From Candidatus Cloacimonetes bacterium 4572_55 (lineage in GTDB: Bacteria; 4572-55): a DNA stretch of 34,656 bases. The position numbers were made by a program, and so were the translations under genes. This document shows positions 9,301-17,249 of this stretch, in pieces (position 1 is the stretch's first letter; each line of letters opens with the position of its first letter). The notes under the pieces are model-generated. The model was not told where the DNA came from. It worked only from the letters and a program-made list of their open reading frames with translations, and did not search any database. Location: the NCBI GenBank assembly GCA_002084765.1, contig NBMB01000022.1, positions 1-34,656 on the forward strand, in the 5' to 3' direction.

Positions 9301-10473
9301 GGTCCGGCTCTCGATACGTTTTGGCTGATCTTCAAAATCGCCCCCCCATGTCAGCCAATAATAATTGCTATGGTCATACGGATTCTCATAAAATTCGACA
9401 TCCTCGCCGGGAGTGAACTCATCCTTGAAGCCCGTTTGAGAGAGACCGTAGAAAAGAAGATAGTCATCCGGAGAAACCGTTCCGCTCTGACGGGAGAGTT
9501 GAATCGGTAACTCGCGATAAAACCTGGCAGGATAGGTCACATCGGTCGGAAGCTGTCCGGAACCATTCCCGAACAACCGCACCTCGTCGAGATCGATTTC
9601 GGAGATATCCGCGCCTGCATCCTGCAAATCCTGACCGGTTACGCGATAAACGAGGTTCCGATCCGCATAACGGTAGGCATCTTCATTGTATTCGTCAGCG
9701 ATCTCGATCTGCATCCACCGGTCGGAATGCTCAAAAATGACGTCTGTTTCTCGCGCGTCCCTTCCCCCCGCTTTTTGCATAACAGAGCCGATGAAACGAA
9801 AGCCCTGGGCCTGGTCATAGTTGACAACCAGGCGACGATAAAGCGGCTCGCCAAATGGATCTGGCGGAGCGGGACCATAATCGATTGGATCGGATCCGGG
9901 AGACCAACTGACCGTCACCTCCATGGAGTTGATCAGCGTGACCTCGCCTTGACCTTGATATTGAACCGGAAAGACGTCCACATAGACAAGTTGTTGGAAG
10001 CGAAACATCTCCAGCTCCCCAGCCACAGCTAAGGGGCGGTTGAAGGTTCGGGATCGGTACCCAGGCGCAACGCTCCACTTTTCATTTGCCGACCCATCCT
10101 CCTCAAAGTGAATAGTCGGCGCGGGGAGAGGCGGCAGACCCGCTCTGACTGTGGATTCCGTGATCCGGGTAGTGAGAGAGACGACGCTGTTAGGTGGGAC
10201 AGCCACCGCCACCCTCTTAAACGGAAGAAGCGGCTCTCCCGGCTCATGGCGATATGTAGCGGATTTAAAACCATATCGGGCAAAAGAAGAGCCTTGAACC
10301 TCTTGCTCCTTGACTGTCACGGTCTCCAGTTGAAACCGGAACGCAACCTGATCAGGCATCGAAGCGATTACCGTGATCGATTCATCCTGCTCCATTGCCG
10401 CGGTGAGCGGTGTTCCTATGAAAAACGAGAAAATTATAGTCAATAACAACAGAAATTGTACGTTTCTTTTCAT
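6331..10473 (-). CDS. Gingipain-family (C25) cysteine peptidase, PorU-like, with FlgD-type C-terminal domain
   Basis: 1380 residues with a signal peptide (about 1-26). An N-terminal beta-rich region (about 50-350) resembles the PorU prodomain (VRLFGNGSGQLP, DDYLLFYG). The C25 core spans about 655-1030 with catalytic His891 in VRYTGHGG and Cys925 in GGFSCDLANF, a 34-residue spacing like that in gingipains (His211/Cys244 in RgpB, family knowledge). Beta domains follow, and the end (about 1285-1380) is a FlgD-like Ig/sorting domain: FNYPNPSAG, IYTVAGRLI, WDGLDEDGD, NGVYLYKL, GKLMM. In T9SS organisms PorU is the outer-membrane sortase that removes such C-terminal domains; secreted C25 proteases share the architecture, so PorU itself is not proven. 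RBS CTGGAG lies before the ATG. Confidence 0.88.
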   Translation of the reverse strand: MKRNVQFLLLLTIIFSFFIGTPLTAAMEQDESITVIASMPDQVAFRFQLETVTVKEQEVQGSSFARYGFKSATYRHEPGEPLLPFKRVAVAVPPNSVVSLTTRITESTVRAGLPPLPAPTIHFEEDGSANEKWSVAPGYRSRTFNRPLAVAGELEMFRFQQLVYVDVFPVQYQGQGEVTLINSMEVTVSWSPGSDPIDYGPAPPDPFGEPLYRRLVVNYDQAQGFRFIGSVMQKAGGRDARETDVIFEHSDRWMQIEIADEYNEDAYRYADRNLVYRVTGQDLQDAGADISEIDLDEVRLFGNGSGQLPTDVTYPARFYRELPIQLSRQSGTVSPDDYLLFYGLSQTGFKDEFTPGEDVEFYENPYDHSNYYWLTWGGDFEDQPKRIESRTQTQFSNPLSVQSFTDYIHVEDNWDWLTLEGGRLLDDDWVWEFLIGRGTPGGDNYSYPINLIDKSPQSNETTVVLAFQRKVTQGHPVTFYLNNLEIGSHIWTATHIPTAYIESFTGSYAVNGQNTLRIQMTEGSPTSPDQVYLGWFSLSYQRQFRAYENRLKFRSPEATVSGAHYEIDNFSGGDIMVWDVTDPFSPTTIDADIAGTTISFQDSVFSDKKNIYYAVSSDGFMDVTAIEEVVFPTSLLHDTSREVDYLIIAPEHFHDGLEPLADQRRVSLVEALVEGTPNPVANPQVEIVDSRQVYNEFSSGYTDPGAIRNCLKYALENWSRPPMYVLFVSDASRDYRNYRHSESPVLNYIPTFQFKGVHTYASDDWMVWLNSGRSVDMVNGRFPVETEAELEILVDKVLEYEIDPEWGRWRNRMIVLSDDYCQPSGCHGNQIYFTTNENDINNEFIPNQFDHREIFLVEYPLDPNETTKVAAHDDFVEALNQGAVMVRYTGHGGPAKMADENAFNIVDIPHLENGKRLAIWGGFSCDLANFDHYEKECIAEDLVLADNKGAVAMVAGIRSTYGGPNRTLEEQFLGHLFEYPLVSMGAALALGKINTGTEQNSSKYIFMGDPAQLLANPRMDVQFDNPEDIVIQEANAITVSGGIYENGALQADLNGSAFLTIFADRDTIHYTDSSYGVDETWDHVEDVLYRGSTLVENGRFSQTGFIPDNIELGQGGRISLYAWDEASMIDASGALDGIPIVSGTISVEDSLGPEITVFLDGNILLSAGVIYPGSVLKVKINDNTGVNLSGSAEAGVFFDLILPRESEYDPVTTVLQKDLTPYFEYDSGNYRQGSLEWEIKGIDTGRYLMRIRAIDNMNNLATVEYQVDVRISASDSYTIVEEMFNYPNPSAGRTDFLFKVNEIDASAIIKIYTVAGRLIRSLGPDPTVVSPGQSRISWDGLDEDGDQIANGVYLYKLIAEYEGENGQERRFYYGKLMMRR

Positions 10474-10914
10474 TTTTTATTCTCCAGTATGAAATTTGTT
10501 ATAAAGCACCAAGAAAAATTATCAGCGTCTAAATAAGAAACTGATAGCATTCCGTGATAGTTAGGCAGTCGCTAATAAATACAAAGGGAGTTATATATTC
10601 AGATATGATAAAAAACAGGGATGGAATCGATTATGATTCGATTAATTCCACTCCAAGAAAATTTCGAGAGAAGACGCGCCGCCTGTCATTACGAGCAGTA
10701 TGTATCTAAAGATAACAAGCGAGCAGTTCAATGTCAATATTTTTATTTTCAGGTACCAGATAAAGTTGCTGATTGAGGGAATATTATATTCTTTAGAAAT
10801 GCTATTAAATTTGCATTTTTTACGAAAATCGATTTGCAGTTCGATATTCGTGATCCAATTTTTCCAATGCACTTTTTTGAGAGAGCCAAAATATGATAAA
10901 CGTAGAAAAAAAAC
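10474..10914. other. Intergenic stretch, AT-rich, no gene recognised
   Basis: Between the divergent peptidase and M23 genes. Short open frames here are AT-rich and have no plausible RBS or recognisable protein. A small imperfect inverted repeat (TGGAAT near 10622 with ATTCCA near 10645) is the only structure seen. The minus-strand promoter of the peptidase must lie here, but I could not place it convincingly. Confidence 0.6.
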
Positions 10915-10943
10915 TTGACAGAAACCAGCCAAATTTGTATACT
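10915..10943 (+). promoter_or_regulatory. Promoter for the M23 peptidase gene
   Basis: Perfect -35 TTGACA (10915-10920), 17-bp spacer, -10 TATACT (10938-10943). Predicted start near 10950, leaving a leader of about 140 nt before the ATG. Confidence 0.7.
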
Positions 10944-11091
10944 TATGCCCGATTATGTGAAAAAGTAAGGGGTCTTTTTAACATAATCTTAAATTTATAC
11001 GTCGTTATCAGTGATTTTTAAAGAACTGAAAAATTTTTAAGGTGGCGCACTGTCTCATGGTGGGCGTAGAAAAATAAGGAGGGTTACTTCA

Positions 11092-12027
11092 ATGAGCGGG
11101 AAAAATTTAACTTTGATGTTAGTCCCGCACTCAAACGAACGTGCCAGACGTATAACGATTTCAAAATTCGTGGTACGTGCATTTTTGCTAATGATATTAA
11201 TGTTTGTTGTTGCGTTTATTTATTTATCATATCGAAATATTACGTTTACATTAGATCGAATTGCTTACGAGAAGTTAGTTGTTGATAACCAAATTTTAGT
11301 AGACGAATTTAGCGAATCAAGGGCTGATATCCAAGCTGACATAAAAAAGGTGCGCGAAACACTGCAGCATTTGATGGAAGACGATAACCGGATTCGGGTC
11401 ATTGCTGATTTGGATCCCATTGCCGATCAAATTCGAATGATGGGTATCGGAGGTCCTGACTATAGTCAAGAAGACCCGAATTGGTCTATTCGTAAAGAGC
11501 ATGGGATGGACGCCATCCGTAATGGTCTGGATGCCTTGATTGTGCAGGCAGAATTTCAGAAAGCAAGTTTTGAAGAAATTTTGGATAAAATGTTGAAAGA
11601 CCGTGAGGTATGGGATTGCACTCCATCCATCATACCGGTCAAGAACCCGATTATTACCAGCGGGTTCGGTATGCGCCGTCATCCCTTGACTGGCAGGATC
11701 ACCGCTCATAACGGAGTAGATTTTGCAGGTCCGAGCGGAACTCCGATTTATGCCACTGCGGACGGAGTTGTGTCGTTCGAGGGCAGAAAAAGCGGCTTTG
11801 GATTGGTGATTATTATTGATCACGGTTATGGATATAAAACAGCATACGCGCACAATTCGATCAATTTGGTAGCGGAGGGCGACGTTATCAAACGAGGTGG
11901 ATTGATCGCCCGTATTGGAGCGACTGGACGAACCACAGGACCTCATCTTCATTATGAAGTTCATGTGAATAATGTGCCGAATGATCCGCTGAAGTATATT
12001 ATTACGGATGATATGAACAGTTTTTAA
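11092..12027 (+). CDS. Membrane-anchored M23 (LytM) peptidase
   Basis: 311 residues. A short cytoplasmic tail precedes a TM helix (about 28-48, AFLLMILMFVVAFIYL). A coiled-coil stretch (about 60-105) is followed by a linker and the M23 domain (about 185-305). Visible residues are H206 and D210 (AHNGVDFAGPSGTP) plus H285 and H287 (GPHLHYEV), so the zinc site H/D/H is intact and the enzyme should be active on peptidoglycan cross-links. This coiled coil plus LytM layout is like MepM/YebA or EnvC-type envelope proteins, acting in the periplasm. Start supported by AAGGAGGG at 11077-11085. Transcription ends at the strong terminator 20 bp downstream. Confidence 0.92.
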   Translation: MSGKNLTLMLVPHSNERARRITISKFVVRAFLLMILMFVVAFIYLSYRNITFTLDRIAYEKLVVDNQILVDEFSESRADIQADIKKVRETLQHLMEDDNRIRVIADLDPIADQIRMMGIGGPDYSQEDPNWSIRKEHGMDAIRNGLDALIVQAEFQKASFEEILDKMLKDREVWDCTPSIIPVKNPIITSGFGMRRHPLTGRITAHNGVDFAGPSGTPIYATADGVVSFEGRKSGFGLVIIIDHGYGYKTAYAHNSINLVAEGDVIKRGGLIARIGATGRTTGPHLHYEVHVNNVPNDPLKYIITDDMNSF

Positions 12028-12050
12028 TCGAATTTTATATTATTCAAAAA

Positions 12051-12079
12051 AAGCGATAGAGCAATCTATCGCTTTTTTT
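12051..12079 (+). terminator. Rho-independent terminator after the M23 gene
   Basis: Perfect 10-bp stem AAGCGATAGA / TCTATCGCTT with GCAA loop (12051-12074), followed by a T-run to 12079. An A-run upstream makes it bidirectional in form. Confidence 0.95.
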
Positions 12080-12287
12080 GTGTATACAGCGTCAAAAGAA
12101 TCATAGCTCGCGCGTGAAGTCGATATGGATGAAAGAGATGCTGTCCGGTGAACGCGACCCGCCAGAATCTCTCGCTTCGGAGGAAGATATGCTAAAAAAA
12201 GTGGCGGAAACTTCAGGAGCGGTCGGTTCTATAAAGAAAGATAACGTTGTTAAAGACGTTAAAATTTTATTAATTATAGAAGATTAA
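12078..12287 (+). pseudogene. C-terminal remnant of a phosphate-type (PBP-like) binding protein
   Basis: From about 12114 the frame reads VKSIWMKEMLSGERDPPESL then ASEEDMLKKVAETSGAVGSI and ends DVKILLIIED. This matches the end of PBP-like domain proteins of the phosphate ABC family, where W..Q.FSG...PP is followed by S...V..FV...PGAIGYI (family knowledge). Only about 55 residues remain; the rest of the protein (about 100 to 250 residues) is missing, and the frame opens inside the upstream terminator with a TTG and no RBS. The normal GAIGY is GAVGS here. I read it as a 5'-truncated gene left by deletion. It could instead be a small intact gene, but I see no support. Confidence 0.5.
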
Positions 12288-12344
12288 ATTTATATTATAG
12301 AAAATTTGTGTATTGGATATACTAAGAAAACAAGAAAAGATATT

Positions 12345-12669
12345 GACAAATTTTGCTTTACCCGTTACTTTTATTAGGGATTTTTCTAACCCTCATTATT
12401 CATAAGCCTCGAAGAAACAGAGGTCTCAGATATTTGATACTTAATGGGTTAGAGTCTATTTTTAACGAAATTTCCAAGAGAACTTAGTTTTTGTGAGAAT
12501 TTCAGAACCCTTATTTGGGCTTACTCTGCACTCTCTGTGGCGAATTATTCAGGCTATAGTGAAATACGCGCAAAAGCTTAGTTTTCTTGAAAAGAATCTG
12601 GAAAAAAAGATATAATTCTTTAATTATCAATTCTTAATCTGTGATAATCTGCGTAATCTGCGGATCGAG
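12345..12669 (-). repeat. Copy A of a ~300-bp inverted dispersed repeat
   Basis: This stretch is, by eye, about four-fifths identical to the reverse complement of 21024-21318. Shared blocks include ATTATTCATAAGCCTCG, TTTCAGAACCCTTATTTGGG and the perfectly conserved AGATATAATTCTTTAATTAT. Copy A has about 28 extra bases at 12364-12391. One end carries the CGCAGATT motif (here TAATCTGCGTAATCTGCGGA, ending at 12664). No long open frame is shared, so it is non-coding. The right end abuts the trmO start. I found no terminal inverted repeats or target duplication. Confidence 0.85.
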
Positions 12670-12679
12670 TTCCGTGATC

Positions 12680-13147
12680 ATGAATCCTATAGGCGTTATT
12701 CGCAGCCCCTGGAAAACAATAGAAGATATGCCGATCCAAGCAATTGGTGGGGAAGGCGTTGTCGGTTATATCGAACTATATCCAAAATTTATCGACGGCT
12801 TGAAAGGTCTGGATGGTTTTAGTCATATTTTTTTGTTGTATCTATTCCACAGGAACAAAGACTATAATCTGTTGACAAAACCATTCTTAAGCGACAATTT
12901 AAAAGGCGTTTTCGCCACGAGAGCCCCCAAAAGACCGAACCCTATCGGATTATCGACAGTGGAAATAATATCCATCGAAGACAATATCATTAATGTCCGC
13001 AATATCGATATCCTTGATGAGACTCCCCTTCTTGACATAAAGCCATACGTACAAGCCTTCGACTCGTTCACACATGTAAAAAACGGTTGGTTGGAGGATG
13101 CGATGCACAGAGCGATAACTTATAAGTCAGATAAGAGTTTCTCTTAG
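12680..13147 (+). CDS. trmO: tRNA m6t6A37 methyltransferase TrmO (TsaA/YaeB family)
   Basis: 155 residues from the ATG at 12680. An earlier in-frame ATG at 12641 would translate the end of repeat copy A, so I reject it. The product begins MNPIGVIRSPWKT, and the family hallmark TRAPKRPNPIGLS is at about 77-89, followed by DILDETPLLDIKPYV. TrmO uses SAM to N6-methylate the t6A37 of some tRNAs, typically tRNA-Thr. Length fits the short, catalytic-domain-only members; the E. coli protein carries an extra C-terminal domain. Only a weak RBS-like GGATCGAG is seen, derived from the repeat end. Upstream and downstream spacings suggest it is transcribed alone. Confidence 0.9.
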   Translation: MNPIGVIRSPWKTIEDMPIQAIGGEGVVGYIELYPKFIDGLKGLDGFSHIFLLYLFHRNKDYNLLTKPFLSDNLKGVFATRAPKRPNPIGLSTVEIISIEDNIINVRNIDILDETPLLDIKPYVQAFDSFTHVKNGWLEDAMHRAITYKSDKSFS

Positions 13148-13402
13148 AACCGCTTTTCGAACGGAAGTAAAAATAAGAATTTAAAAAATAGCCAAAAAAA
13201 ATTGACCGAGAAATAAGAAAGGGTCGTCTAAAAATTTGGGAGCAAATCTGTTGGAAAGAGGACTTGATAGTATTTGAAGATATGTTCTTTAGATTCTTGA
13301 ATGGCGTCTTTTCTGATAATGCAGGTAATAAATATAAGAAGAGCCTGTCTCCTTAATTCGTAACTTTATTTGTCATCTCCCATTAGAATTCGGAGCGAGA
13401 TA

Positions 13403-13981
13403 ATGCAACAATCGGTCTTTTTTTTATTAGGCGTTTTTCTAATCATTCCGTCCGGAGCTTTCCCTAAAAATATCGATCGGATAAAGCGTTTTGCAAACAG
13501 CCTTCCCGTGTTTGTTGCTTTTTCCGGCGTCAAATCTTCGGACGGCATTTTGAAAATAGGCGTGTTCAGCGACGCGCAGTCTCCGGTGAATCAGAGTGCT
13601 TTGCAGATTTTCAAAAATCTGAAACCCTGGGCAAATGAGGAGGTGCGCTCTGCGATCGGACATAAATCGGTCGAGGTTGTTTTCCTTGACGCGGACAATA
13701 TTGAATCCTTCGACGGTCAAATTATTTGGGTATTGGATGTTGAGAATTCCGCTGAACTTATTAAGAATCAGACGAAAAAGGGCGTTTATACGGTCGGTTC
13801 ACAAGAGCCGAATTATCAATCATTTCTTTTTACGACGTTTATTTATGAGAATAAAAGCCTGGATCCGAAAATTGAAAAATGGCGATTGATCCAGCTGATA
13901 GCTAATTGTGAGATATCTTCTTTGCGCTATATTGATAAGATGAAAACAAAAAAATATTTTGTCGGAAAAAATTGCGATTAG
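13403..13981 (+). CDS. Small exported protein of unknown family upstream of an MCP
   Basis: 192 residues from ATG 13403, chosen because GGAG (13392-13395) precedes it and a clean signal peptide follows (SVFFLLGVFLIIPSGAF); the ATG 33 bp earlier lacks both. The mature part is alpha/beta, with LKIGVFSDAQS, VEVVFLDADNI, IIWVLDVEN and GVYTVGSQEP strands. I do not recognise the family. The order of short strands and its place 36 bp before a membrane receptor are reminiscent of YfiR/DUF4154 proteins that bind periplasmic domains of a partner, but no diagnostic motif supports this. Confidence 0.7.
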   Translation: MQQSVFFLLGVFLIIPSGAFPKNIDRIKRFANSLPVFVAFSGVKSSDGILKIGVFSDAQSPVNQSALQIFKNLKPWANEEVRSAIGHKSVEVVFLDADNIESFDGQIIWVLDVENSAELIKNQTKKGVYTVGSQEPNYQSFLFTTFIYENKSLDPKIEKWRLIQLIANCEISSLRYIDKMKTKKYFVGKNCD

Positions 13982-14017
13982 AAAGAAATTGACTATTATG
14001 CGGTGAGTGGATAAATT

Positions 14018-15601
14018 ATGAAAAAGAAAATTGCGTTCACAGCTATAGCCGGCTTGACGGTATTATTAATCACTCTTCACGCAATGCGGTTCTATGAGGG
14101 TTCCGGTTCGCTTAGAGATAACATAATAAAAAAGACCGTAGCGAACGCCAAATTGCTCGGGGGGACGGCTGAGGGACTTCTGTTAGAGGAGTCCTACGAT
14201 GCGATTCAGACGCGCCTTGAGGACGGAGCCGAAATTATAGACGCGAATGCCGTTGTGTTCGGGACGGAGTTTGAGCCGGATATTGCAATTGTCGGCGAAT
14301 ACGACTCTTTTGAGAGAGTGGTTATCCCAGCGGATACCGTCGTCTATTCGGACGCTGATTTTATTATTTATCAGAAATATTTTGAGGAAAGCGGTTCCGC
14401 GTTGTGGGTGAAGGTAGAAGTTTCTTATAAAGAAATCATTCGCACAGAGCTAAGATTTTTCTGGTTGGGTCTGATCGGCGTTTGCGTTATGACTGTTATC
14501 ATCTATTTTACTTTAAATCGAATTGTTGTCGAGCCGATTCTTCTGGTGACCCATCGTTTGAAGGGTATTGCCGTCGGAGACACGGATTTATCGAAACGAC
14601 TGTTGATTCAATCTCAAGATGAAATGGGAAATTTAGGCGGAGCTTTCGATCAATTGATGCAGCATCTCCAAGTTTTGGCTCAAAATATCGTCGGCACGTC
14701 CAACCAGATTAGTCAGGAGATGACCACTCTGAAAGCCTCCAGCGATGATGTCAATAATATCACTATGGAGATTGTGAGGACCGTTCAGGAGATTTCAAGA
14801 GGCGCGAGTCAGCAATCGGAAGAGACAGAGAACATCTTACGAGTTTCCGAAAATGTTTTCCAGTTGGCAGAGCATGTTTTCCAATCCGCGAGCGAGGCGC
14901 AAACCGTCGCGGGTATGGTCAGCAAATCGGCTTTTTCCGGTCGCCAATCAATTGAGGAGATGCGCAACAAAGTCACCACTATCTCCGAGGTGAACCAGTT
15001 GGCAGTCGCGTCTGTTCTGGAATTGAGCGAGAAATCGCAACAGATCAGCACAATTGTCGAGACTATCGAACATATTTCTCGTCAGGTCAATCTGCTGGCT
15101 CTGAACGCCGCTATTGAGGCGGCTCGCGCTGGTGAATATGGGCGAGGTTTCGGCGTTGTGGCGGAAGAAATCCGAAAACTTGCCGGTCAGACCGATAGCG
15201 CGACCAATCAGATCGTCTCTATTATTGAAGAGATTGAAAAAACCTCGTCTGAAACGGTGGAACAGACAGAGGAGGTTTCGAAAAAGGTGAGCGAAGGCGA
15301 GATGGTGATCCGTTCTTCCAGTGCGATTTTTGAAAATATCGCCAACGAGACAGATCGTTCAGCCGGAGCGATTCAGTCGATTAGCCAGATTGCTTCCCAA
15401 CAGAAGGAAATGGTGACCAAGTTGGTCAAAATGGTTGAGGGTATCGCTACGGTAGCCGAATCAAATGCCGCGGGTTCCCAAGAAGTGGCGGCTTCCACGG
15501 AAGAACAGACCGCGTCTATCGAAGAGATAGCGGCAAATATTCAAGAGGTGTTCTATCGAGTCAATGAGCTACTGGAGTTGATCGGGAGACTCAAAAGTTA
15601 G
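14018..15601 (+). CDS. Methyl-accepting chemotaxis protein
   Basis: 527 residues. TM1 is at about 4-22, followed by a short periplasmic region (about 23-145) that I cannot assign to a known sensor fold. TM2 is at about 147-168, then HAMP (about 169-221), then a long coiled coil with the signalling hairpin tip at about 355-390: [20 protein letters not shown] then [12 protein letters not shown]. The tip is highly conserved, with RQVN in place of the common QTN. It should couple to CheA/CheW, none of which lie in this window. Probably co-transcribed with the exported protein upstream. A C-terminal CheR-tethering pentapeptide (NWETF) is absent; it ends in GRLKS. Confidence 0.93.
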   Translation: MKKKIAFTAIAGLTVLLITLHAMRFYEGSGSLRDNIIKKTVANAKLLGGTAEGLLLEESYDAIQTRLEDGAEIIDANAVVFGTEFEPDIAIVGEYDSFERVVIPADTVVYSDADFIIYQKYFEESGSALWVKVEVSYKEIIRTELRFFWLGLIGVCVMTVIIYFTLNRIVVEPILLVTHRLKGIAVGDTDLSKRLLIQSQDEMGNLGGAFDQLMQHLQVLAQNIVGTSNQISQEMTTLKASSDDVNNITMEIVRTVQEISRGASQQSEETENILRVSENVFQLAEHVFQSASEAQTVAGMVSKSAFSGRQSIEEMRNKVTTISEVNQLAVASVLELSEKSQQISTIVETIEHISRQVNLLALNAAIEAARAGEYGRGFGVVAEEIRKLAGQTDSATNQIVSIIEEIEKTSSETVEQTEEVSKKVSEGEMVIRSSSAIFENIANETDRSAGAIQSISQIASQQKEMVTKLVKMVEGIATVAESNAAGSQEVAASTEEQTASIEEIAANIQEVFYRVNELLELIGRLKS

Positions 15602-15874
15602 GCATTACGTGTTATTTCGATAAATTATAGCGTCTTAGTGGTTATAAATAATGCAGATTAAAAGCGAGTATGTTGGTGCTATAAAAAGACTAAAGCACGG
15701 CATTTTCAGTCAAATTCAACAAATTTAAACCCATATTTAGCATCAATCTCATTAAAATCTTTTATATTTGGGGGGTTTTATCTAAAATCATTAATTTATA
15801 AATATATATTTTATATAGGTATGCTTTTATCAATTTATTAAGGTAAATTTTGTTGTTAAGGGGTTTTTTTATCA

Positions 15875-16261
15875 ATGAATATTGTGGGAATTGGCAAACG
15901 TATTAAAGAAATAAGGGGTCGTCGTTCCCAAACGAATTTCGGTAAGCTTTTCGACCTTTCGCTTATGCAAGTGCGCGGCTTGGAGAAAGGCGCATTGACC
16001 AAAGAGCATGTGGTTCGAGGAATTGCTCGGGAGATCGCTGAAAAAGAGAGCGTGAATTATCACTGGATATTGACCGGCGAGAAAAAGGACAGTAAAGAAA
16101 AAACCGATATGGTTCTGCGAGATTCTCAGGCTGAATTTGGAGCCGATTCTCCCCGACAGATTATTCGCGCATATTTCGAGCTGTATCCGGATCGAGAGAA
16201 GAAGCTCTCAGCTTTGATTCGGAACAAAAAGATTGAACATTTTTTTGGTCTCATCGAATAA
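15875..16261 (+). CDS. XRE-type (lambda repressor-like) HTH regulator
   Basis: 128 residues. Residues about 5-60 look like a helix-turn-helix of the XRE/CI class: IGKRIKEIRGRRSQTNFGKL, then LEKGA. The phrase HWILTGE at about 65-71 is a common end of phage-like CI repressors. The remaining half is short, charged and not a peptidase S24 domain, so self-cleavage is not expected. An AAGGGG RBS lies 12 bp from the ATG in a very AT-rich 270-bp upstream region. No phage genes are near. DNA target unknown. Confidence 0.8.
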   Translation: MNIVGIGKRIKEIRGRRSQTNFGKLFDLSLMQVRGLEKGALTKEHVVRGIAREIAEKESVNYHWILTGEKKDSKEKTDMVLRDSQAEFGADSPRQIIRAYFELYPDREKKLSALIRNKKIEHFFGLIE

Positions 16262-16381
16262 TTTTGACAGACCAGCCAAGGATTCTGGGGGAATTTTTGT
16301 CCGCGTTGGACGGTCGAATGACACTTTTTTTATAAAAAACATCATACGGAGTTGATATCGGCATAAATTAACGGAGGAGAG

Positions 16382-17119
16382 ATGGTAAAAAATAAAATGC
16401 AGTTCGCCACTATTCTGGCGATCGTTATGGCGATTGCCCTCCTTTCTTTTGTCGGCGGATTTGTGATATTTAACGTAATCGTGATGCATTCCATTGTTGC
16501 TAAAGGGAATGAGATTATGGTGCCGGATTTGCGCGGGAAATTTCCAGCTCGGGCTGAGGAAGAAATTCGAGAGATCGGTTTGAAGATAGAGGTCGTCGGA
16601 TATCAGGCGGATACGTCGGTGGAAAAAGGCTTTATTCTAAATCAAAAACCGCAGGCGGGCGAGGTGATAAAACCGGGGCGAAAAATTTTGGTCTATCTCA
16701 GTTCCGGTCGAGAAGTTGTCAATGACCTTAAGTTGGTAAATCGATCCATTCGGGAGGCCGAGCTGAAATTTGAGGAAAACGGTATCACTATTGATCAAAT
16801 TTTTCGCACATACTCCAATACTGGCGTTGATTTGGTGATCGACACATATCCGCCTCCGACCATAAAATTATTCAGCGGTCAATCGGCAGACTTATTGGTG
16901 AGTTTGGGGAAGCACCCCAAAGTGTACATCATGCCCAATCTGGTCGGCAAGCAGTATGTCTATATGAAACAAAAATTGGAGCAATTTGGGTCTATTGTTC
17001 CCGAACCTGTCTATCGACGCGACTCCAGGGCGATTGTCGGGCAGATACTTTCCCAAAAACCACTTGCCGGAAGCCAGATTCAAAGGGGCGAGATCGTCTA
17101 TCTCAACGTGAATGATTAA
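16382..17119 (+). CDS. Membrane-anchored three-PASTA-domain protein
   Basis: 245 residues. One N-terminal TM helix (about 10-36) is followed by three PASTA domains (about 45-110, 112-178, 182-245) with the signature VPDLRGKFPARAEEEI, KPQAGEVIKPG, NLVGKQYVYMKQKL and KPLAGSQIQRG. PASTA domains bind muropeptides or cell wall, usually as the sensor of PknB-like kinases or class A/B PBPs. Here no kinase or transpeptidase is fused, so it is a standalone PASTA protein, probably periplasmic. Excellent RBS GGAGGAG five bases from the ATG. Confidence 0.9.
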   Translation: MVKNKMQFATILAIVMAIALLSFVGGFVIFNVIVMHSIVAKGNEIMVPDLRGKFPARAEEEIREIGLKIEVVGYQADTSVEKGFILNQKPQAGEVIKPGRKILVYLSSGREVVNDLKLVNRSIREAELKFEENGITIDQIFRTYSNTGVDLVIDTYPPPTIKLFSGQSADLLVSLGKHPKVYIMPNLVGKQYVYMKQKLEQFGSIVPEPVYRRDSRAIVGQILSQKPLAGSQIQRGEIVYLNVND

Positions 17120-17135
17120 GAATGATCATTATCTC

Positions 17136-17165
17136 AGCAAAAGGCTTTTTGCTCGTTTAATTTTT
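17136..17165 (+). terminator. Likely terminator after the PASTA gene
   Basis: Stem AGCAAAA (17136-17142) / TTTTGCT (17147-17153), loop GGCT, followed by a T-rich tail. It sits 17 bp after the PASTA gene stop, in a convergent gap with the GT4 gene. Confidence 0.5.
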
Positions 17166-17249
17166 TACAGAAAGGGGGTTTGCGTATCGCCCATGCCTGG
17201 ATTGTCTATTATCTAAATAAACTGGACCATTACTCCTGATTCTCCCGAA

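Noticed and set aside
6331-10473. Long plus-strand open frames opposite the C25 peptidase
   Set aside because: They lie antisense to a gene with intact motifs throughout, lack RBS and resemble no protein family.
10642-10932. Small frames in the gap before the M23 gene
   Set aside because: AT-rich, no RBS, and they overlap the M23 promoter.
12641-12679. Earlier ATG start for trmO
   Set aside because: The extra residues are the translated end of repeat copy A; the family starts at MNPIGVIRSPW.
13148-13402. Possible transposase remnant (frame with FFRFLNGVFSDNAGNKYKK near 13290)
   Set aside because: Too short and without a recognisable motif or terminal repeats.
15602-15874. Structured RNA or terminator (GTGCT/AGCAC hairpin at 15676-15698)
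   Set aside because: Only a 5-bp stem with a 13-base loop and no clear T-run; not distinguishable from chance in an AT-rich gap.
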